From the NCBI GenBank assembly GCA_012845835.1, contig JABAKD010000017.1:1510001-1574000 (forward strand): 64,000 bases of DNA, read 5' to 3'. Below are positions 12,401 through 25,966 of the stretch, one piece after another. Positions within the stretch are counted from its first letter, which is position 1; each line of letters starts with the position of its first letter. The position numbers and the translations under genes were made by a program. The notes beneath the pieces were generated by a model that was not told the origin of the DNA, searched no databases, and saw only the letters and a list, made by a program, of their open reading frames with translations. The DNA is from Undaria pinnatifida. Its lineage: Eukaryota > Sar > Phaeophyceae > Laminariales > Alariaceae.

Positions 12401-15400
12401 CCGGGGCTACATTGTGGTGATCCCCTTATCCTCTAGGCTGGCTATCAGAAACTCGGGCTGGCCTGGCCGAATTTCATGTTGGCCTCGCAGAAACTCGAGC
12501 TGCGAAGCCCCTCGGGTTAACTGTTAAAAATTACACGAAAAATTTGCTGGTACCTGGTACTTGGTGCCTTGTGTGAGTACTCTTGTAGTGCTGATACATG
12601 TAGTATTTTATTGTTTTTCGTTTTCGCCTTGTTGTCTTGCGTGTTCTCTCTATTCCACATATCGTAGTTGTATTTTACAGGGTAGTCCTCGGTACCGTTT
12701 TTTTTTACGGTACCAGATAGGACGGTATTGCGAAATGACGGTACTTTTCAAACGGTTGACGGTATTTCGATTTCTCACGGTACTACTTTTGGCGGTACAC
12801 GGTATCGCCGAATTTGACGGTACTTTTTCGGCGGTATCGAAAAGTGACGGTATTTTCTAGACGGTAGACGGTTTTTCGATATTTGACGGTACTTCTTTGG
12901 CGGTACTGCAAAACGATGGTACCGGTCCCGGTACTGCCAAATTTGACGGTACTTTTTTGAGGGTACTGAAATATGACGGTTCCGCCACTGAGAAATACAG
13001 AATTACGAATGACGAAATACTTGACAGTACCTGCCGGGCGGCGATCAAGCATGCCGGCACCACCCCGCTGATGTTCCTGCATACCTATATAGAACGGACG
13101 AATAGAGGCTAGACTAATCGTCGAACCGACAAGCTGACAAACTCACCAGCCTCACGCGAAACAACATTTAGACATTTAGCACCAAATAAGACAATAAAAC
13201 AATACTACTACTGTAAACAATAAAACAATAAAACCTAAAACATGAAAACATTCAATGAAAACCATCACCCTATAATCTTTGACGGTTCTGAATATGACGG
13301 TTTTTCTAAACGGGAAACGGTACTTCGCTTATTTGACGGTACTTTTATGGCGGTGCTGCAAAATGACGGTACTTTTTAAACGGTTGACGGTTTTTCGATT
13401 TTTGACGGTACCGCCTTCGGCGGTACACGGTTTGCCCAAATATGACGGTATTCCGCCGAGTACCGGGACCGACGTACAGCACGGGAAAATTACCTCGGGA
13501 ATTTTCCCGAGGACTACCCTGGTATTTTATACTACAGCAGTGGGTCTCCCAATACAGCCGGTATGTGCTTGCCTAATATACCGGCACTGTGCAGGGCACC
13601 CCCACTAGTGGGAATGCAAAATGCTTCTTGAAACTGTCCGTTTTGTCCAAAACCGACGAATTGAGATACCTATGCGGTACTGGGGGGTCTTACCGATGGA
13701 TGGACGCTCAGGATCCGGTGGATGCAAGGGGAGGCGATGATCACTCTCGCGGCTTCTGGCGTGTCATGTGCATAGATAGCCCTTCGAGTTACGCAAAGTA
13801 CACGAGCGGAACGACGCTTCCCTTGCCAATTGATACGCCTTCAGAAGTAGAAGCTGGTCTGCCGCTGTGTTTCCTGACGAAGGCAGTATTAATACGGTTA
13901 TTAATTTAGTCAACCATCTTTTTTTAACCCCATTTATTTCCTCACACTACTCTCGCGCTCCCTCTCAGTAGTAACTCGAATCCCGGGTCACCTCCTCCCC
14001 CCTCCCCATTACGGTACATGTCTTCATTTTTATCGCGAGAAGATTTCAGCTTTTTTTTGCCTCGTCGACTCGCGATTGCGCCTACCCACGCTGCTACGAG
14101 TAAGCGCTCTCAGCAGTTTTGTTTGCATTTTTTGCAAATCAATTCAAAATCTCACCATGGTTGGAATCGAACTCAAGGACCAACGCTACCAGTATTCGAG
14201 AGTAACCACTAAACCACCGGGGCGACATGTACGAGATAATTCCAGTCGTCCTGAGCGATTTGAATGGCACTATAGAGGGCGGTGGCACTATTCAATCGGC
14301 AATATAGCGGGCTCTCCAGATTGATTAGCGGGTGAATCTGGTCCCAAGGAACGCCAAGGTCGTGGGCTCAAGTCTCACCGAGTGCATGCATGCATACCCA
14401 CGCTCGTAGGGAGTTCGTAGGGAGTTTTTCCTTGCGTAAAAAAATGGCGAGCGGAAAGCACGGGAGATCTTGAATTATAGCGATTATTTACGGAGATGTT
14501 CGGCTTCCTTGGTGTCAGAGACGCGTCATGGAGGGATTTCCGTAAACACGTGTTCATATTGCTTATGTTAGGAACCTCACCCGTTACACGAACGTCGATT
14601 AAATTGGACGAGCGTAACAATTGATGGAATGGAAGAGGTGGACATGCGCGATAAATATGAAGGCATGCGCCAGGAGGGAAAAGGGAGGTGCCCTAACAGC
14701 GGTCAAACAAACACAGGGACCCCAAGGAACACCACCCAAGCAGACCTCTGGTTTGGCTTTGGGTTAGGCTTAGGGCATGGCTTGAGTTTGGGGCTACGGT
14801 TGAGGTTAGGATTCCGGGTCGGGGTGGTGGCCGGCGTTGGCCGAAGACGAAAATAATGTCACCGTCGGGCAAACTATCCCTAAACGGTATCGTGAGAAAA
14901 CCCTACCTTATTGAAACGGTGTCAAGTGTATGCGGGCACGGAATATGTGTCGCGCCTGGGCGGGCTGGTCTGCCGCGGCTGTTGTAATTGCAAGCATATC
15001 CGAAAAAAGGCTTGCCGAGATCATGATTGTCTTAGGCACGACCGCATGTGCGGTCGGGCCGGGAGAAACTACTCTCGCGGCGGACTTACTGCGCCTACCT
15101 CGGCGGTGCATACGTAGACAGCCCTCAGCCAGGTCTAGTTTCCTACGGTGACGGCCGTCGCGCGTGGTGGCGTGCTCTGTGCAATCGTCTATTTTTGGAG
15201 GCACGGTAGCTTGGTGTTCCTTAACATGCCCTAGAGATCGTGATTTTAACACGTCTGTATACCGGGCGAGGAGCGATGACCTGCAGCAATACTGCACCCG
15301 CCGCGGCTGTGTACGCCGTAGACGACCCGCAGGCATTCTATATTTAGCGTCCTACGGTCGCCATCATCGCGCGTAGTAGCTTGCCTATATTTTCGGTGGC

Positions 15401-18400
15401 ACTTTAGCCTAATATCCGAGGGCGCATTTGGCTAAAGTGCCACCGGGGTTGTTCGGTCACACATGAGCAGTTTGTTGCGTAAACGGGGGTTCCGTTGTAA
15501 GCCGTAAAGGGGTTGGTCGTGTGTACCAAGTACCCGATATGGTATTCCAGTGTTTTGTGTTCGTATACATGTCACACGATGGTACTTTTCTTGTATCGTG
15601 GGTACGTACGGCGGGGAGGGGACACTCCAAGAATTGTCCGCCGCAGTTCATCCACTTCATGCGCAGGTTGGAGTCATTCCTATGTCGACTTTTTTTACGT
15701 TTTGATATTGCGATATGCGAGATTTATTGTTCATGGTACTCTCGTATGATACATCGACGTTTCACGGATTGCGGCTGGCTGCGGATGTGATGGACCCAGC
15801 CAGCTCTCTCTATGGGTCTCTTTTGCATAGAGCTTCGTATATACGAGTTACCTGGTGTATCCCTCGCATGCCCACCAGGCACAACTTATCCTGGCACGCC
15901 TGTATCTTGCTTGTACTAATAATACTACAGCTGTAGTGTTGGATATCATATCGAATGCTTCGATACATGAAATCCAATATCAAACGTTCGATTTTCTGTA
16001 CGAGCATTGTATGGAAGAGTTTTTTGTACCGTCACCTGGCATCTCCGTATGCGATGATCGATATGTTCTGTCTTCTGTGGTGAAATGTGATACACACCAG
16101 AGGGATACGTGTTTCCCGGTGAAGGTAATCACCCGAAATTTACAGAGCTCGTGGAACGTAGTGTTTTCAGGAGGAAATACGACTTGTCCCCTACTTCCCC
16201 CCGTGCCATAAACGCCCCCTACGAGTAGTAGTATGGAAACCCCCGAATGTTGGTATGATGACGCTTTAAAGCTCTGTGTGTGAAGTATGTACCGTGTTTT
16301 CGAACCCTCCAAGCTTGACAGATGAATAATTGCGAATTTTTGCGGTTAACTCCGTTGGGACTTGATCCGCAAATGTTGACGAAAAATGTGACGTGATTAC
16401 AGCAACGGCCACATGAACCAATCCGAGCTCTGCTGGTGTGGCAGATGTGTTCGAGCTGCGACGCAGGAAGCTGTGAGGCAAGCGCGAGGCAAGGGGCCAC
16501 TCGGATCGCCTCGAGCTTTTTGTAGACGCTTGATGAGATCGCGCTCGCCGTTTTTTGGTTTGAATGAATGGGGCCCGAAAGAGTTTTATACCCCATTTAG
16601 CATTTAGCGCCGCACTCCCAACATGTGGACAAAACACTTGAACTTAGACTCGAATCATTTTAAGAGTTGGATATGGGTTACGGGGATCCGCTTTTTCCTA
16701 GGTTCATGTTTCATGCAGAACATAGGTCCGCCCGGAGATGGTCATTGTTGTCCGCGTCTCGAAATTATTGCTTCTCCCGGGGAAATTGGGGAATTTTATC
16801 GAAAAGGCTTGTTTCCAATTGTGTGCTTCGGGTCGAGAAAACACCCATTCCTGATATACTGTGAACGAAAGGTGTTGATGTATTTTATATGGTCCTCAGC
16901 TCCAGAGTGACTGGAGCCTGTCCTGTGACCACGGACTTGATTATGCGAGTTAATGTGAGAACAACAGCAACAACAACAATGTGCCATCGACCAACGAAGA
17001 AGTATCGCTTTGATTTTCTTATTCTCGGTGACGCGTTTCAATTCTCGGTTCGGTATCTGTAACTGCTTCGATCGTGAATTAAACCATATATATGAAAATA
17101 TTTGCCTGTACATACCTTGACCTGGCGTATGGCAGGCTCCACTCCAGAGTGATCGGGGCCTGTCCTTTGACCACGGACTTGATTATGCGAGTTAGTTATT
17201 AATAGTGTAATTATAACCGGTCGCCCCGGTGGCGTATCAGGTTATCCTCGAGCCTGGTATAGGTCAGTTTCGTGAGTTCGAGCCCCGCTGAGTGCATACT
17301 CGTATAAATTCGTTGGGACTTTTTCTTGTGGACAAATTGACTTGCGGAAAACGCGAGAGCGTGAGTTAGCAACACTCGGTGAACAATCGACGAGCAGTGG
17401 GATTGCTGAACCCTATGCGCGATAAAAATTGAAGGCAAGAACCGGGGAGAAGGGATGACACCTGTGACCACGGCTTGTCCAGAAGCTGGAAAGTGAAAGT
17501 GTGCAAAAAAAAAAAAAAAAAAAAAGTGTGAGAATAACAGCCGCAACAATGATTAGAACATATACCGCCGTTGACCAGAAAGTCGTCAATCTTTCAGCAG
17601 CGTAGAAAGATCCGGCGGGCTTATCTGGACACTACAATTGACGACAACAAACAAGACAAATACCTGGCATCAGGACTTTTTTTTATCTTTTTTTTTCTTA
17701 GAAGCTTACTCAACGTACACGGCCACAGCGTTCAGTTTCGAATTACAAGTAATCATTTTATTCCGTGCTGGGGGCAGCTGTTTCTCTCGTCATTGTTCTT
17801 TTTTCTTTTTTTTCGGCCTCGCTTGTTTGCTGGCGATGGGGGATTTCGTCCTTACAGGGTCGAAGCCAAATCGATTTTTAATTCCGTTGTGGAATTAGTT
17901 CACCCATCGGACAGATGACGATCCAGATCGTATGGATCATCTAGTTCCTATATACTTGAATGAAGTATGTCGTCAGTGTATGCTGTGCAGAATCTGTGTT
18001 CCACAGATCCAACCGCGGAAACATGTGCTACGTAGATAGTATAGACCAGAGATCTGTCTGCCCTGAAATACACCGATCATGTACAGATCATCAATGGGGA
18101 TATCTGACGATATGTCTCAACGTACGAAATTGTCCCTGTGGATATATCTGCACGGCATGAGTGCCTCCCGAAGTTGTGCTTGTACCAAGGACCAAGGGGT
18201 TTATAGAACTGCTTTTCGATTTGTCCCAGGGGGAGGTCGGCTTCAGTGTCAACCCTTCTGGGAGGGGGAGGGGCGTGAAATGTATCTGTGAACATCCCGA
18301 ATGCCTCCCAAGGTGCAATAGGTACCAGGCACGTAGTTCTGTTTTTTGTGTTTGAGGAAACCTTTTGCTCACCGGGTACCATCGTATGGGAATGTCCTTC

Positions 18401-21400
18401 TGCACACCCTACATGCCTCTCAAATGTAGTTTTTTTTTTTTTTTTTTTCTTATCTGTTATTTTGTGTATTTCCCCTTCCCCCTCTCCAGACGTAACTCAG
18501 ACCCGGGGTCACTGAGCAGAATATTCTCCCAACTCTGCTCCGTCCCCACTACGGTACGCGCGTCCGTTTTCATCGCGAGAGTAGTTCAACAGTTTCTTCC
18601 CTCGTCGACTCGCGTCGAATTGTGCTGGCCCACCTTATGAAGCCGTCGGCAAGTTGTTGTCCCTAGAAAGTAGCAATCTCCGTACCGAGATTTGAACCCC
18701 TGGCTCCAACCTTAGCAGTGTTCGAGGCTAACAACTAGCCCACCCAATCACCTTGCTGTATTTGCAATGTGTATGTTGGTCTCGTAGTTTGTGACCACAG
18801 CAGTAGCAGAGCTGGCCTCTGCAGAAGGAATTGGCACGGACACTGTGCTGGGCGTGGATGGGTGGCAACTATCAATGTGATGTGAAGAACACGTACACAC
18901 TCGCACCCGGTGCCACCAGTAACTACTGCTGTAGTATCAGGAGGTATATGGTTAAATACAAATGCGCTCCAGCTGTGATATGGAAGATTTCGTCGAAGCT
19001 CATCTTTGCAAGCTGTGTGTGATACTCCGATCGCGCGTATTGCTGGGTGTGTCCTCATTAAGGATATAGGTTGGCGACTCCTATTAGAACTATAGTGTTG
19101 CTTGTCTGATGCCAGGGTCGATAGGGTAGTGTTGATCATTCTGTGCGCGGAAACCATTAAGCCCGTCTTTGAGGGGGACAAAAACTGACGGCTGTGGAAT
19201 GCACCAGTTTATTTTGTGTAGACTATACAGTACAGTACTGGTGTTAGGTTTTGGTGTCAACCGTTTTGGGAACGGGTAGGTGTTCCACACCCGGACAGAT
19301 CACGATCTAGATCATACAGATGGTATAGATCATATAGATCATCTACAGCGGTAGGTCCCGTATCTGCCTCGATATATTGCGCAGGATGCGTATGTAAAAA
19401 GTACAGATCCGAACCCTGCAAGTAAAAATATTTTCCATAACCCCAGTAGCCTTTGCGATGTTCTCACCACGAATCATACGAAGTACCAGAAAAAGTACCA
19501 AATATATTTCGATATTTTGAGGTGGTCCGCACATGTTTTTTTTTATCATTTTTCCAAAACGCGCGGCGAAGCCGCGCTCCGGTCGTAGCCTTAGCCTGGG
19601 TTAGGATCGGGGTTATAGGGTTAGGGTTAGGGTTATAGGGTTAGGGTGGGGCGACGCCCTCTCGCGATTTGACAAAAAAAAGCACGAAAACAAAAAACAG
19701 CTTGAAAACCTCTATAAAGTGAAATATTTTTGGTACTTTATCTGGTACAATTCGTGGGACTAAGCCGGTAAAGGCGCCTCTTTTTTTTTTTTTTTTTTTT
19801 TTTTTTCACACACTTTTACTTTCCAGCTTCTGGACAAGCCGTGGTCACAGGTGTCGTCCCTTCTCCCCCCCGGTTCTTGCCTTCAATTTTTATCGCGCAT
19901 AGGGTTCAGCAATCCCACTGCTCGTCGATTTTTCATCGAGTCTTGCTAACTCACGCTCTCGCGTTTTCCGCAAGTCAATTTGTGCGCAAGAAAAAGTCCC
20001 CACGAATTTATACGAGTATGCACGGGGATTCGAACTCACGAAACTGACCTATACCAGGCTCGAGGATAACCTGATACGCCACCGGGGCGACCGGCTAGCC
20101 TCTATAACCCTGCGAATATTCGTTATTTACGAAGGACCATAGTAATGACCTGCAAATCTTCGTTATTTACGGAGGACAATAGTAATGAGGAACCACGGTA
20201 TTATACCCAAGACAATACCGAAGACAAAATATTCCACTGCTTTTACCAACCAGATTTCGTCGCCGTTGCTGGGTTCCCCCGTCAGTGTATGATGGAGAGA
20301 TCGCACGGCTCCCACCCTCTACAATGAGCTAGACCATACAGATCTTCCGTGAAATATCTAGATCATCCAGTGGGGATAGACCATCTGTGTCCGACGTGTG
20401 GTCGTATTCCGCTTGGCGCAGCTTCGATAGCGTGGTCGATAGAGCGTGCAGCACACCCTAAAAGTTGTGTTTCAATTTTGTTCCGATTTTCCAAGCGGTA
20501 GGGGTTGCGGTTGTCGATGTGGTTCAGTGTGTACTTCAACCATTGTAAAAATTTCAAAACCATTTATGAAAAAAAATGCTAGGACGTACTTGTAATATTC
20601 AATATTTTGTACAGCATCGTAGTTGATGATGGATGCGCACTAACTCGCTAGGTCAGCTTTGATTCCGAGATTTGTCAGCCGGTATGAGGTTACGGTCAGG
20701 GTTAAGGAATCTACTGGTTTAAGGGATCTACTGGTGCCAAAAATGTATATGCACCCCTAGCGGTGTGTATAAGCCATAACGCTAATGAATATACTAGCTA
20801 CTATTTTACGACATATACTAACATCACCCTGTTGACCCTGATATCTACACTGTAGTTGTAAGGGAAGTCGCCGACCTATATCCTTAACGAGAACACACAA
20901 CCCGTAATACGCGCGATCGGAGTATCACACACAGCTTGCTAAGATGAGTTTCGACAAAATCTTCGATCTCACAGCTGGAGTGTATTTTCATTTTGTATAA
21001 TATACGTTTTGTGCCATGTGGCAAACCCGACCAGAAGCATAAGCCATCGCCTAGCCCATGGAACACAAGGGGTGGGATCAGGGTGTATAGAATACAGTGC
21101 TTTGGGTAGGGTCCTCTAGTTTTTTTGTCACCACTTGCGCTTTGTTTTTGCTTTTTGGTCGTGCCGTCCAATCTCCCTCTTTTCTTTTCGATCGCTTTTT
21201 ATTTTTTGCTTGTTTATTTTCTTGTCAGCCTTTTTTTTTCTAATTGCGATTAGTCTGGCGTGCTTTGTTTTTTGCCCCCGTGCTCATTGCGGTTGACATT
21301 ACATCTCCAAATCACCTTGTAGTTGGAGTATGTTTATCTGTCTCGTGCGAGTAGTTAGTGACCGTACCAGGTATGATGAATCTCGTCTCTCCAGGAGGCA

Positions 21401-24400
21401 TTGGCACGGACAATGGTTGTGCTGGATGCAGATGGGTGGAAACATCAGTTTCATGCGAAGAACACACACCGTAATGTAGATGGGTGGAAACAACAGTTTC
21501 ATGTGAAGAACGCACAACAGCAGTAGCGTCTGTGAGCTCGATATGACTTGCTTGAAAAATGTGAGAACATTCGAGATCGCAGGGGGGGGACGACAAATAA
21601 ACATCCCCGTGTCAGTCAATGGATATTTCAATATTTCGATCTGCCAAATACGAATGGTAGGTTTTTGACAGCAGTGCCGCTTGGCCTCAACTCGGTATCG
21701 AGCTTTTATTTGTTGGTTTCGTATGGGGGATAGATTTTTTCGTCTACGATGGTGGGACTCGCATTTTTTTAAACCATGTTGTCGAACCTGGTCCAAGTTC
21801 TGCATCATACCGGGTACCTGGTACTCTGCATCTCATGCGGTTCTCCTTGTCCTATGAATACGACATGCCACAACAGGATTTTTTAGAGTTTCGAGTGCAG
21901 TGGGTACCCCGGTGTAACCCCTTTAGAGCCCCAAAATCCCTCTCTATGCTAACTTGGAGTAAATTTGTCCCCAAAAAGGGTTTCCAGTTGTAAAGGCGAC
22001 ACGTGTTTACTGTCGCCTTTACAACTGGAAACCCTTTTTGGGGACAAATTTACTTGGAGTCGCCCTTACAACTGGAAACCCTTTTTGGGGACAACTTTAC
22101 TTCACGTTAGTATAGAGAGGGATTAACGCCTTTACAACTGGAAACCCTTTTTGGGGACAAATTTACTTCAAGTTAGTATATAGAGGGATTTTTGGGCCTC
22201 AAGGTAAGAGCAGTAAGAGCTGTCAAACGGGCATGACCTCCATACTAAAAGCCATATATTTCCCACTACAGACAAGAGCAATGCGTATTTAACAGCGCCT
22301 GTTTCGGCTTGTCGCGAAGTTCTCTTCAATCGGGGTGCCCCCTGTAAAGCGTGCTCCATCCAAGCGGGGCCAAGTCGTACCTACCCCTGGTCCTTTATGC
22401 TCCTCTATTCGCCGCCTATGCCACCTTTTTTATGCTCGGTGTTTGCCGATTGCGATTCATAACATGTGTGAATTATGCTCCATGAGGCGTTTTTTGCGCA
22501 AAAACGCCTTAAACGCACGAACACGTGCCCTGGTACTTTTGATATTTTATGCTCCCGACCACCCCGAAATATGCTCGAAATATGCCCGTCAGAGATGAGT
22601 CACACAGCATCGGCCTTTTACAAATGCTAAAATTGAGGTGTGATGCATGCTGTGACCGACAGAGCATGCGACGTATCCTTTTTCTTGTCTTAGACTGGAT
22701 ACATTCTTGTACGATTATAGGAGACATTGTCTGAAGGAGACACTCTTTACAGCCGGCGGCGGCTTTTAGCTTTTACGCCACCGGATTATGCCTCTAGCCG
22801 GACAATTATGCTAGCGTTAGCCCTTACTATGCTAGCAAAACGCTCGTATTCTACTCGAATTATGTTAGCGTTTGCCGTGGTCATGCTAGCATGATACTCG
22901 TTTTCTACTCGACTTGTGCTAGCGTTAGCCCTGATCATGCTAGCATGATGCTCGTGTTCTACTCGCATTACGCTGGCATTAGCCCTGATCATGTTTGGAT
23001 GATGCTCGTATTCTACTCGAATTAAACCCTGATCATGCTGACATGATGCTCGTATTCTACTCGAATTGATCCTGATTTTTTTTTTCTATCCTCCGGCGGA
23101 TGGGGAAAAATAAATCTTTAGCTCACCACACTTCCACGTATTTTCATACACGTCGTGTGTCGATTTGACTCAGTTGCTTTCACAGCCCAACGCTAGCTGG
23201 CGCACCCTTCGGGTCCCATTGTAGGTATAGCGTAAGCTGTCCCTATCAGTGGTCTTCGTTACAACCCCGGCAGCGCAAGCTGATCCTGATTTTGCTAGCA
23301 TGATGCTCTTATTATTCCCGGGGTCAAAAGCACCAATTCGGCTAGATACTGTGCTGGCACGAAAGACCATGGGCTCGTAGTCGTACCGGCATCATACACT
23401 GCTCACCGCTCGCCCTCCACGAACCCGGACCCCCCCCCCCCCCCCGAACGTACACATCTGTACTCCGGGTTATGGTACATGGCCAACATATGCTGGTATC
23501 ACATCACGCCTTCGGATGCATCCACGGTGTGCAAAGGTGTGTCGTATTTCAGCGAGGTTCGCCAATTTGGGTCGGAAGTCAGCCTATCATTGGCTGGGTT
23601 TTTTGGTAGAGTGTTCGCTTGCTACTCTGACCCACCCCCAAAGTACATGGCCGACCCTGGGACAGTGTACTGCCAACACTGGACACCTTCGGAGGCATCC
23701 AGGGTGTGCGGGGAGTTGTATTGTGTTTGCGTTATGGCCCGGTTTGAGAAGAGCGGTCAGCCGTCCCCATCTGGGTGGGGGGTTGGTGTCGTGATGGCGT
23801 ACACCGCGTTCGTTTTCAATGCTTTTTTCACAGAGTAACACCTGCAACGTGAAAGCTGGTGCCTGTGATTATGTTCTATCGTAAGTAGGCGTTGTAAGGC
23901 CAGATTTGTTTGACGCAGCGTGTGAACTCTACAGTGGCGTTCCTCATACTTCGGCAATGTTTTTTTCTGCGGCACAAGCGGTTCAACGGTATGACAGGAT
24001 ATTCCACGGTATATAGGGTTATATTATGGGTTACTTGGCACGTTAGCCCGTTCTACGGTATGGTGCAATATGCCACGGTATGACGTGGTTAGGTTGTTCC
24101 ACGGTACGTGCGTACCGTTTTGCTAGTAGTAGGCCTCGTCATTTGCCTATTCTACCATTTGTTTGGGCCATTCTACATCGTGATTGGCTTCTTCACGGCA
24201 TAATAGGCTATTCCGCATCATGATGGGTGATCCATTACGATCAATTTATTACGAAAGGCTACTTGTTGTTGCGATAGGTTATCCTCGTTACGACAGCTTA
24301 TTCAACGGTACAACAGACTATTCCAGGGCACCAGCGATGTCATGCTTGATGTTCCACCGCTTTTTTTGTTTTTGCCATTCCTTTGTATTGTTTGCTGTTC

Positions 24401-25932
24401 CCCGACATCATAGGCCTATTGGGTTGTGCAATATTTCGATAGACTACTCCACGGTGATCGTACAGGTGTCGGCTATTCCGCACGGCATTGTTCACGATTC
24501 CGCTGCAGTGTGTCTTGCGCCATTCCGCGTTCAATGGGTTGTTCGGCAATACGACAGGCTAGCCTGCTAGTCCACAGTACGATAGCCTGTTCAACGCGGA
24601 TATGCGGCATGCCGCCCCTCTTCGCAGCTTCGTTCCATGTGGGAAACGCGTAAAAAAAAAATAATTTGACAAGAACCTGTAATATTAAACACTCGAAGTT
24701 AGCCAGTTTGGGACCCGCATACAGCGATAAAACGAATGAGCAGTGCGTGTTTATGACGGCGTGAGCGTGCGGCATATGATGCTGCGTGCTTCGGGCGTGT
24801 CCTTTAGCTACTTTTTGCTTAGGGATGTACGTTGCTGGTGATGGTAACACAACGGCAACTGGACGTGGTGATGGGTAACATAATTTCTTACGGTAACACG
24901 ATGTGGCGTAGCGTCCCCTGAACGGAAACACCTCAGTTCACTTTGGAAAACCTCTCACAATCCACATCCCCTGTATTTCACAAACACCACATCAGCGGAT
25001 TCGCGTTTCTTTTCGCGATAACCGCGGCAAAAAAAGTGGTTGTGCGATTTCCGCGTGTTACAGGCAACGTTCTCATTTATTTGGTTATTGGTTTATATCC
25101 CTGCTTTGCTTCTTGTGGCCGATTCGGTAATAGTCGGGTTTTTTCGTCATGTTTTCGAGGGCTGTTCACGGGTCAATATCACTTCTCACGTGTCGGAAAT
25201 GGGTCAGAGTGACCCAGCCCGATCCGCGATATTTGAAAGCCTCCTGACCCGATCCGACCCGATCCGACCCGATCCGACCCGACCCGACCCGACCCGACCC
25301 GACGCGACGCGACCCGATCCGACCCGACCCGATCCGACCCGACCCGACCCGACCCGACCCGACCCGACCCGACCCGACCCGACCCGACCCGACCCGACCC
25401 GACTCGGCCCGCGAGTTTGAAAGCCTCCCCAACGGACCCGCGGGCCGGGTGATGACCATTGCAAAGCCCGGATATTTTCGACTTGAAATCCTTAAAGAGA
25501 TGGCCGTCCTGGGACCCAGGTGTAGCGGCCCAAGAAACGTGAAGCGCTGTCATGTCAGCCTTTGACACACATAGATATGACACATCACGATTTCTCTCAT
25601 CTGTTGATAGATCCTGTCTGTCGGCATGGCGTGTGGTGCAGGATCTGGGTATAACCTCTTTAGCACTGCAGTCCAAATTTGGGGACAAATCCCTTGAAAA
25701 TCGAGTCAGATATAGGTTTCGGTACACTGCAGTAGTAGAGGGGTTAACGCCTTTACGACTGGAAACCCTTTTTGGGGACAAATTGACTTGCAGTTAGTAT
25801 AGGGAGCGATTTGGGGGCTTTAAAGGGGTTAAGGTCCAGATCCAAACCCAGGTGTCTCTCACCCCGACAACGTGATTTGTGGGCAATATGCATATGAGTC
25901 GAATCGTGATGGCTTAAGACGCATCGTGTATG

Positions 25933-25966
<34 letters not shown>

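Noticed and set aside
16266..16637. Reverse-strand 123-codon frame preceded by TATAAAA
   Set aside because: The TATA-like word lies inside the frame, no homology is recognised and the region shows no splice context. Kept as unexplained intron sequence.
17218..17300. Possible functional tRNA gene
   Set aside because: A and B boxes are present, but the cloverleaf cannot be drawn convincingly and the unit continues into a SINE body with a poly-A tail shared by other copies.
22786..23070. CRISPR-like array of regular repeats
   Set aside because: The units are contiguous 54-bp tandem repeats without unique spacers, in a eukaryotic intron; a minisatellite.
25166..25781. Long reverse-strand frames with GRVGS repeats
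   Set aside because: They are translations of the GACCC pentanucleotide satellite.
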